Below are positions 55,601 to 64,000 of a stretch of 64,000 bases of DNA, piece after piece. Origin of the DNA: Chinchilla lanigera (Eukaryota > Chordata > Mammalia > Rodentia > Chinchillidae); NCBI RefSeq assembly GCF_000276665.1, contig NW_004955417.1:21282345-21346344 (forward strand), in the 5' to 3' direction. Both the position numbers and the translations under genes were made by a program. The notes under the pieces are model-generated. The model had not been told where the DNA came from. It saw only the letters and a list, made by a program, of their open reading frames with translations, and did not search any database. Each line of letters starts with the position of its first letter. Position 1 is the stretch's first letter.

Positions 55601-57190
55601 ACTACAATGACATGCCAGGAAATAGATGTGTAAAAGGCAATAAATGTGTAAAAAATTAGAAATTCCTTAAGATAAAACTTAGCACATGTTAAACATACCG
55701 TAAGTTATTACTATCAATCTCTGACTTGTTCAGAACTTATAAAATTAATTTACCATGTAAAAATTACATCAGATATAGTGATATTTCTCAAACTATATTA
55801 GTTACAATACATCTGATGATAGTCTATATTTATTGCTGTCACATTCATGGTAAACTAATCCACAGTTGAAATATAAAACATTAATACTATTATATATTCT
55901 CTATATTAATTATAGCATATAGTGTATCGTACATAATTATAAGGTTTTGAATTTTTGTCAGTTATGCGTTCACAATTTTAAAAATAAATATAAAATATTG
56001 AATAGGAAGAATAAGGGTCTGCTATATTCAAGCTGAATATTACATCTGGGTTCATCAATTTAGTCACAAATGATTTACCAGTATACCTATTCTTCCAACA
56101 CAATTCTTTCTAATGGAACAATGGAATTCAGATAATTGATGGAACATTTCACAAAGCAATAAGCTTATAAAATTGGAGAAGACATATATAGGATTTAAAG
56201 AGAAATTTACAACCATAACACTCACAGCAGTCAATTTTTTTCTTTAAACTGCTAGGTGGAAAAGAGGTTTCCTTTCTTTTTGGAACAGTATTAATATGAA
56301 ACATGAGAGATCATAGCACTCTTACAACATAATTAATCATAGCAGCTGTCCATTGATGGAAAAAATCCAAATGAAATAATTTCTTCTGTTTTACTTAGCA
56401 ATCATACTGATTTGGTAGGAGTTGATAAAGGGGCAAAAAGCATTTGGAAATTAACTCTAACCATAAACAATAGTCAAGTTCATTCTAAATTTAAATGAGA
56501 GAAACATCCTCTGAAATACTAATGCAATCGTTCTGCATAAAATTGCTGAAAACAAATACCAAAATTTTGGATTTATTTCAGTACCAAAGAAAGGACAGAA
56601 ATCCACTTTCAGTATCATTTCTGTACAACAAATGAGACATATGAGACATGAACTACAGGAGTAGTTGTTCAGCAAAAAGTGTTCAGCGTTTATAGGTAGC
56701 TTTACAAAGGAGTAGCCAGTGTTTTATTAGTTCATAAAATTCTTCATGAAAAATACTTGGGCTCCACAAATAGTGCCAGACCCTATGAATTAATTATGAT
56801 CAGCAGTATTAGTAAATTCGAGTATTTTCTGTTTCTCTTTATATTACAGTCAAGGCCTTACATTTCACTTTTGTCTAGAAGTTAAGGTACGTAATATTCT
56901 ATTCTATTTATGAATTTAATCATAAGAATGTCAAGAGGACAATACAAATATTTATTACATAAAGAGTTGGACTCATGTGATAAGAACCACTGTACTCTGA
57001 ATTAACTTTTGTGGCCATCACTCATTTCTTGATCAGATAACTTAACTTTTATTCAAAACTTATTTCATAATTACTTTACACATCATGTCTTCACTATAAT
57101 CATGGAATTTTTATGCATTACAGATGCTGTAATATGAATTAGGATTATCTACTAGATATACTATGCATTCTTTGATAGTATTTTTACTCC
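55601..57190. other. AT-rich single-copy DNA
   Basis: About 1.6 kb, very AT-rich. No gene or repeat recognised. Confidence 0.45.
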
Positions 57191-57192
57191 TA

Positions 57193-57385
57193 TATTTTGT
57201 GATACTGGGGTTTGAACCCAGGGATTTAGCATTGAGCTACATCCCCAGCTTTTTTCTTTTGAATTTTTTTTAATTTTGAAACAGGGTCTCCTGAAGATCT
57301 ATGACTGTCATAGCTGAGCTCAATTTATGATCCTTCTGTCTCAGCCCTGCATAGCAATAAGATTACAAGCATGTGCCACAACACA
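57193..57385 (-). mobile_element. Dimeric B1-ID SINE
   Basis: On the minus strand a B1 monomer (57262-57385 complement) is followed by an ID unit (57193-57250 complement), joined by an A-rich linker: the layout of B1-dID elements known from several non-murid rodents. Diverged. Confidence 0.75.
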
Positions 57386-57683
57386 AAACATTTAACTTGA
57401 AGAATTCCCCTGTTATATTTACAAATATTTTGGTAATGTTCTTGTTTTGCATATGTAGTTTTATCTTAATGATTTCAACTTGATTTGTCCTCTGGCATTT
57501 TATTTTTATTGTTATTGAAAATCATAGATACTATTTCAATGTACTTAATTTATCACAAAGTTTACAAATCATCCCACATACTCCTTAGCTATGTACATCA
57601 CATTCTAAATTACTTATATATCCTTTGTTTTTATATCTATATTCCCTAAGGACTCACTGATCCTTGTTCTGCTCATAAGGTGA
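57386..57683. other. AT-rich DNA, nothing recognised
   Basis: No gene or repeat recognised. Confidence 0.45.
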
Positions 57684-57700
57684 CTAAATGACTGTATTTC

Positions 57701-57852
57701 TTTTCTTTTTTTTTTTTGAGACAGGGTCTCACTATGCAGTTCAGGCTGGTCTTGAGCTCACTTTGTAGCCCAGGCTGGTCTTGAACTCGCAGTGATCCTC
57801 CTGCCTCAGCCTCCCAAGTGCTGGAATTACAGGCGTGCGCCACCACACCCGG
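57701..57852 (-). mobile_element. B1-type SINE
   Basis: Complement of a full B1 with internal duplication. Target duplication ctaaatgactg[t/c]atttc at 57684-57700 and 57853-57869, one change in 17. Confidence 0.97.
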
Positions 57853-57900
57853 CTAAATGACTGCATTTCATGATATTTAGCATTATTTAATATCTAATTC

Positions 57901-57985
57901 TTTTTTTTTTTCGGTATCAGGAATTGAACTCAGGACCTTGCACTTACCAAGCAGGTGCCTGCGCCACTGAGCTATATCCCTGGCC
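57901..57985 (-). mobile_element. ID-type SINE
   Basis: Complement of ID with several changes. Target duplication cat[t/c]atttaatatcta at 57881-57896 and 57986-58001. Confidence 0.93.
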
Positions 57986-58001
57986 CATCATTTAATATCT
58001 A

Positions 58002-59620
58002 GAAGTCCATGTTTTTATTATTATTCTTCCTTCTATATTAATATTTTATTGTCAATAATTTCATTTCTATGACATAATAATATGCTGTTTAAAAGACCTA
58101 GAGGAGTTTTTGCAAGATAATATTCAACTATCCAAGAGCTATATTCTAACACTACCAGTCTGATAATACAAAACTATGTGAATTGTTTTTTGGAAAAGTT
58201 ACAACATCAAATCTCAAATCATTAAAAACTAACTTTTACAATTCCAAAAGTAAACTCTATGAAATTTTTGACTGGCTTCAGATTATTCTGAAATATACAA
58301 GTATAAGTAGAAGTTCTGTGGTGTGAACACCAAAAGTAAAATATGTGAATGTCCAATATATGCAGAAGATGACATACAACTTTATATGTGGCCCTCACAA
58401 ATGGATACATGGATCTTCCCTACAAAGGAAAGAGAAAATTTAGCCCTCCCATCCATTTTTGAATAGCTGGCATAATTACAGACTAACCAGGACTTGGAAC
58501 CGGTCTGTTTCATATCATCTGCATCTCACCCCGCCAAGTTCTACGGCAACCGAGTGGCCGATGGAAAGGTAACGTAGGACCCACAGTTTGGGCATAATTG
58601 CAACACATCATTCCTTAAGCAGTCAGTCTCCTTCCAGACACCAATCTGCTCTTTTAATAAAAGAGGTAAAGAATCAAGATCCCTTATTCCCCCTACATGG
58701 GAGTCCTCTGTAAGAGAGGTATTTCCTAAACTTTCTGCACAAAGATCTTCTATAATGAGCAACAGTCTTGTCCATGAAGTGAGGGTTGGCCCTATTGCAT
58801 CAAACCTCCTGCCAGCTTTCATCACAGACACCTACTAAAAGCCCCAAAGTGGCATTTGAAAGCAGAAACATTGTCCAGCAATGGTTAGTGAAACTATGAT
58901 TTTCCCTGGGGGAAACACCCTTCAGAATTAGAAAGCAGGCACAACTGGTCCATTAACTCTCCTTTGAGAGGGCTTAGTTTTTGTGGCTTCCTGTAAATAG
59001 GAGTACAGAGTTGGAAAGGAATTTTAAAAATCTCAGACTCTAAATACTGAAGCACAGCCAATTGGGAATCACCTTAATGGATGCATAGTAAGTAAAAAGA
59101 CTGAACACAAAAGCACATATCCCTGAGAGATTAATGCAACCCCCACTTTATACGAATGCTCAGCGGTTTGGCCAGAAGCAAAGATCTATGAGTTATTCTG
59201 CTATAGCCCTTGTGCATTTATTAATCACACAGATACACATAAATCAAAGTCTCTTGATCTGTGGGTATGTTTAGGGCATCTATGCATTGTGGGGTTTTCA
59301 ATCTTATGTTAGTTGCTTGTGAATACTAGCCATTATTTTCTTAAGGAGAGAGAAAATATATATTTTTAAATGTAGAACTGGATGAAACACGGTTCCTATA
59401 TAAGGTAGCTCAGGTGACACTGGTATAAATGACACAATGCATAGGAGAAGAATTGCTTAGGTTGGCAACTATCCCAATTCTGCAACTAAGAATGGTATTC
59501 TCAAAGATCAGGGAAGCACTCTTTTGGCATGTAATTATCATCAAAGATGGTATTTTTATCATCCAGACACTGAGGGAAGGAGGAGCTTAACTTGTAGAAG
59601 CACAAACTAGTCAAATATCC
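58002..59620. other. Single-copy DNA, one unexplained frame
   Basis: No repeat recognised. Includes a minus-strand open frame of 96 codons at 58541-58831 with no recognised family (see findings) and some CpGs near 58530-58570. Confidence 0.45.
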
Positions 59621-59624
59621 TGGC

Positions 59625-60110
59625 CATGGTGACCAATCTCCCTCATAAAGTCCTTCAACCTTTTCCCGCTAGTCACCCTTGCACTTAAAATCTCTACTAC
59701 TTTTAGGCACTGGCAAAACCCATTCTATTCCCCGCTTCTGTGAGTTGGACTATTTTATAGACTGTACCTAAGGAGGACCATGAAGTATTTATCCTTCTGT
59801 GCTAGGTTTTCTTCATTTCACTTCACATCCTCATGGTTTATCTACATTATTACAAACGATAGGATTTTCTTTTCTAAGGTTGAATAATTCCACCTGTGCC
59901 TATATACTACTTCTCAGTGTACACTTGGGTTCTTTTCAAACGTTGACCGTTGGATTAACATTGCAGTGGAGATGGGAGTGCAGTTATCTCGTCAGCGTAT
60001 TGATATGAGTTCTTTTGGATAGATACCATAAAGTGGGGTTGTTAAGTGATATTGCAGTTTTATAGTTTTAGGTTTTAAAGATCTCTGTGCTAGATTACCT
60101 TGATTACTCA
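59625..60110 (-). mobile_element. Old L1 3' UTR fragment
   Basis: Antisense L1M text: 'ctctactacttttaggcac', 'ctgtgctaggttttcttcatttcacttcacatcctcatgg', 'aaggttgaataattccacctgtg', 'cacttgggttcttttc', 'ggatagataccataaagtgggg'. Confidence 0.75.
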
Positions 60111-60124
60111 CTTCACTGGCTTGA

Positions 60125-60525
60125 GATATGCCCAGAAACTAAATAAGGCATAATTCTATGCATGTCTGTCCCTCCAGAGATGATTGGATCATAAAGACTA
60201 TAACTCCGTCCTACAGCGAACACACTTGGGGGATAATAATTGGATGTCACTCCTCGGGGGAGGGGTCTAGCTGAAGGGAGTGGGCAACAGGCTCTGAGCT
60301 TGGGTACTGTGTGGGGTCCCTGGCCCCCTCCATTTTCTCTTCGCCTGTTGGCTGCCATTCACTGAGGAGCTCTCCTCGACCCTGTCCTGTGACGCTTCCG
60401 TGCTGCCGCAGGTTGAGAAGCAATGGGGTCAGCTGACTTAGGGCTCTAACTTCTGAAACCATGATCCACAATAAACCTTTCTTCAACTTGTTTTCTCAGA
60501 TCATTGGTCACAGAGACAGAAAATT
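60125..60525 (+). mobile_element. MaLR/ERVL-type LTR inside L1 (probable)
   Basis: CpG- and GC-richer block splitting one L1. Ends 'aataaacctttcttcaacttgttttctcagatcattggtcacagagacag', the 3' part of MaLR-type LTRs. The ends are not fixed. Antisense frames 60113-60486 are artefacts. Confidence 0.6.
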
Positions 60526-60529
60526 CACA

Positions 60530-60985
60530 AGCGCCACGCAGTTTTCTAGAGCAGCTGGGTCATTTCCTGCATATATCCTTGTCAATATCATATAAGTGTT
60601 TCAGTATCACAGCATCGTTCCCAAAATATGCCGTTTTCTGCTTTTCTAATAGTAGCCACCCTAATAGGTTTGAAGAGCTCTATCACTGCTCTTTTGATTT
60701 GCCTTCCACTGAAGACTAGTGAGAACTTTTTCACACACCGTCTGGCAATTTGTACGTCATCTTGGAGAAATATCTATTCAAATCCTGTGCCTTTTTATTT
60801 TGTGTTATTGAATTGTATAGTATACATTTTGGCTATTAATCCTTTACTAGATAAATGGTCTGAAAGGATTTCCTCCTGTTTTGTAGGCTGTCTTTCTGCT
60901 ATGATGATTATTTCCTTTGATGTGGAAAAGGGTTGATGTAGTCTCCCTTATTTTTGTTTGTTTTGCCTGTCCTTTGTTGTAATAT
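60530..60985 (-). mobile_element. Old L1 ORF2 fragment (continuation)
   Basis: 'tttctaatagtagccaccctaataggtttgaagagctc', 'actgaagactagtgagaactttttcac', 'catcttggagaaatatctattcaaatcctg', 'ggctattaatcctttactagataaatgg', 'cctgttttgtaggctgtcttt'. Collinear with 59625-60110. Confidence 0.85.
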
Positions 60986-62870
60986 CAATGAAAACAATTT
61001 TCACCATGACTGAAGTGGCTTAGAGGGTTTCATTGTTTGTGGGTGTTCACAAATGTTATAGAATTATATGTAATGAGTTTCAAGAGAAAATTCAAAATAC
61101 TATATCAGGAAACCAGGTCAACACCCAAATTTTACTGTGAAAGAAGAGTTAGTCTTACTAAAGGAAAACATGCTTCAGAAAATTTGATTCCTTGTTTCTC
61201 TAATTCAAAATACCTGGGTTGTAGGTTCACATTTGCAGTCTGTAATGATGTATCAGTACATAAAATTAAATAATTAACCTGCCTAATATATAAACTGTAT
61301 TCCAACTCAATTTCCTTGCTCCCTACTAGTTATGGTTACTTCCTACCATCATTTTTACCTCTTCTCTCCCTTCTTTCTTCTTTTCTTCTCCCTCCTCCTT
61401 TCTACTACCTCCCTTATTCTAGCCTTCCCTCTGAATTCGCCGTCAAGTACAATATTTCCATACCTCAAGTAACACATTGAGAATTATGTTAAAAACATTC
61501 CCAGCCTCCCTCTGTATCCACTATGCAAACCAGTTAGATTACCCCGGAGCAGGAGCATTATCTTGACCTCTCTAGAGCAGATGTATGTTATTCCTTAGCG
61601 AGAAATAGATTTCCAGCTGGCAGAGCCAAACAGATTATTTTCAATATACATGTTAATTTAAGGTAATTACCAAGATTAATGTATTTCAAACAAAATTGTA
61701 AACTTTCTCCCCACGAATGAAGCTGAAATGTTTATCTTATAATAATGATGTGGTATTGTATTAATATAAAGTGGAACAAGAAAACTAGAGAAGCCAAACC
61801 ATAAGTCTGAACACCAACAAAATTGATTTTAAACATCATTACCTCACTACTATAAAATTTCCTAACTTGAAATGTAGAAGTTTATTTGAGAATTCCAATT
61901 GATATATGATTTCCTGAGGTTTAAACTCTATATCTAGAAATTAGAACGATGTGGAAAAGAAAATAAATCTCAAATCCGTTATGACAATTGAGAATTATAG
62001 ATCAAGGCCGTTTAAAACATAATTGTAAAATAAAATATTTGAATGATACTATGTGATAGAAATACTAAACAGTAATTGGCATTCTGTTTTTGTACAATTT
62101 ATCATTAGTAAAAACGGGATAAATGAAAGACATATAGTGCAGTAATTAATAACCTTGTTTCTAGGATCAAGATATTTGGATTTAACCCACATTTGTTTCT
62201 GTGTTCTTTGTCAAAGTACCTCTCTAAATTTGTGGGTGTCCAACATGAATTTCTGAATGTTCACAGAGGTTCTAACAGTATGAATGACATGAGTGACCTG
62301 CATCAATTTCCAGAAGCTCAAAATGTGCTCTCTCCCATGACCCGCCTAGGGATAGAACTCCAGTAAAGGTGTCACACTGGATCTCCTTTTTCCCATGTCC
62401 TCTGTCACAAAGACTCTTCTCCTATTTCACAAATTAAAGGAAAAGTCTTACTCAAACCAAATCATTTTATGGAAAATTTACTGGGGCATTAGAAACATCT
62501 GAGACCCCAAATGAATAATTTTAATTACTCGTGTTGGTGAAGCTTCTTTAAATAATATTCTATAAACCTATTTTTATGTTTAGGCTCTTGTCTTATATGT
62601 TTACTAAATGCAAATGTATCATTAGAAATGGGAGGTTTTTCTGAAACTATGAAATCAGACATATTAGAATACAGAAAAGTGGAGACAGAGGTAATGGAAT
62701 TTGGCTGTTCCATGCTGAGTTGGAGAATATATTCTGAAGTAGAGCTTCACCAGAGCAAAGCAAAAGGACTGAGAATCAGTGATGGAGGAACCATGAATCA
62801 TAATCTTACTGGTGAAAATTCTTGGCAGGGCTCCATGCTTTATACATTTTTCTTTCCTTATTTCTCTCAA
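60986..62870. other. Single-copy AT-rich DNA
   Basis: No gene or repeat recognised. A pyrimidine-rich tract lies at about 61365-61425. Confidence 0.45.
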
Positions 62871-62871
62871 T

Positions 62872-62945
62872 AGATAGACAGACAGACAGATAGATAGATA
62901 GCTAGACAGATAGATACATACATACTTGCATACCTACACAGAAAG
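62872..62945. repeat. (GATA)n/(GACA)n microsatellite
   Basis: Tetranucleotide repeats of GATA and GACA, then CATA units. The 79-aa antisense frame 62867-63106 is only this repeat. Confidence 0.95.
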
Positions 62946-62963
62946 ATATATATACAGAGAGAG

Positions 62964-62973
<10 letters not shown>

Positions 62974-63027
<54 letters not shown>
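62974..63027. repeat. (GA)n microsatellite
   Basis: Pure GA run following a CA run at about 62965-62977. Confidence 0.98.
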
Positions 63028-63029
<2 letters not shown>

Positions 63030-64000
63030 GTATAGATGTATATCATACTCTTCCACAAATTACATTTTGGATATGTGATGATTACCTTTCGGTAGGATGT
63101 CAACAATGTTGTTTGAATTTATCCAAAAATATAGTATCAGTAAATATATGTTAAAATTATTAACATTTCAGAGCTTTTGGAGTAAATACATTTAAATACT
63201 GATTACTTAAATGAAAGAGAAACAGGTAAATTTTTAGTGATTAAATGAATTTTGGCAAAGCATTGGTTTTATTCCAAAAATTACAAAGGGTATGACTTCA
63301 ATGATTATTAAACAAGTAAATTCGAAGTCCAAATGGATTACAACATTGGCTTCCCATAAGCTCAGACTAATCTTAAACAAGTTACTAATGTAATAGATAA
63401 TTTTTTGAAATATCCATAGGAAGGTTTTTATTCTATTTCCTCTTGTATATTTATGGAATTAAAAAAATCTCATCCTCCACTTCTATAAAACATAAATAAA
63501 GACAGAATTTGTATTAAGGAATGACATGGTGCAATAAAGTGTATTACTCATTCATAAGTATGTAAATAATTACAAAATAATTTATGCATATTAAGATACT
63601 TTCAAAACTAAGATTTTATTTAATAATTATTAATAGATTAATATTTATATTGTTTTAATATTCTAGAAATGCAAAAATAGAGAAATGTTTTTGTATCTAA
63701 GATCTTGTAGTCAACTAAAATTTGTAAAAATAAAATTTGAGCTTACATTCATACTGTTTGGTATAGAAAATACAAGAGTAGGATTAACTGGATATAGTAA
63801 AGCAAAAATAATCATAGGTGTGATATTCTATAGGAAAAACTAAATATGAAGAGCATCAGAGAGAAAAGGAGTAATAAAAAATTCCCATAAAGTATTTTCT
63901 AATGTATAATTAAAGGTATGAAATGGTTATTATGTTTAAATTACATTATATGTAATTTAAAATGTACCATTCCTCTGAAAATGCAAAAATGAAATACTTG
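63028..64000. other. AT-rich single-copy DNA
   Basis: No gene or repeat recognised to the window end. Confidence 0.45.

Noticed and set aside
60113..60486. Two overlapping Arg/Gly/Pro-rich minus-strand frames
   Set aside because: They read an LTR antisense; composition reflects its GC content.
62867..63106. 79-aa frame rich in Leu-Ser and Tyr repeats
   Set aside because: It is the translation of GA and GATA microsatellites.
1..64000. CRISPR array, operons, phage or bacterial defence genes
   Set aside because: Every evenly spaced repeat is a microsatellite, and the SINE/LINE content shows mammalian nuclear DNA; no bacterial-type gene arrangement is present.

Overview
This is 64 kb of AT-rich, interspersed-repeat-dense mammalian nuclear DNA. 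Two short interspersed elements point to a rodent. About two dozen copies are ID-type SINEs (tRNA-Ala-like body, here ending in a GGTACCGG motif and an AAAC-rich tail). About nine are B1-type SINEs (7SL-derived, with the internal duplication typical of rodent B1). One dimeric B1-ID element, and an ID sequence differing from the mouse, rat, squirrel and guinea-pig forms I know, suggest a non-murid lineage. A beaver-like (Castorimorph) species is my best guess, but it is not proven.

I find no convincing protein-coding exon. The open frames are short, and most lie inside repeats. The only frame with real protein similarity is the gag of a decayed class I (gammaretrovirus-like) endogenous retrovirus at about 40.94-44.36 kb. 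It keeps capsid, a damaged nucleocapsid zinc knuckle, a protease scrap, a transmembrane-envelope scrap, a polypurine tract and a 3' LTR; most of pol is missing.

Layout. 0-2.1 kb: L1 (+) ORF2 and 3' UTR, split by an LTR-like segment and an ID. 2.1-7.4 kb: mostly single-copy DNA with IDs and two B1s. 7.4-7.8 kb: L1 3' end (+). 8-10.4 kb: older L1 (-) split by a MaLR-type LTR and an ID. 10.4-19.5 kb: AT-rich DNA with MIR, B1 and MaLR fragments and an L1 3' end (-) that mirrors the 7.4 kb copy. 19.5-20.4 kb: a CpG-richer segment with a TATA-like box, a strong CTCF-like motif and a splice-donor-like site, the best regulatory or first-exon candidate. 22.1-24.75 kb: two L1 fragments. 26.47 kb: a 159-bp L1 3' stub with an 18-bp target duplication. 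28.5-29.6 kb: L1 (-). 29.6-40 kb: mostly single-copy DNA with a MER5-like DNA transposon and a solo MaLR LTR with a perfect 5-bp duplication. 40.9-44.4 kb: the retrovirus. 47.6-48.2 kb: ERVL-like LTR. 49.8-51.55 kb: MaLR internal region plus LTR (-). 51.6-53.35 kb: L1 ORF2 (+). 53.9-55.6 kb: L1 (-) carrying two IDs. 57.2-58 kb: SINE cluster. 59.6-61 kb: L1 (-) split by an LTR. 61-64 kb: single-copy DNA with a GATA/GACA + GA microsatellite.

Nothing here forms an operon, CRISPR array, defence island or other multi-gene system. Repeat identities come from reading the sequence against remembered family features; subfamily names are tentative, and ends without target duplications are good to tens of bases at best.
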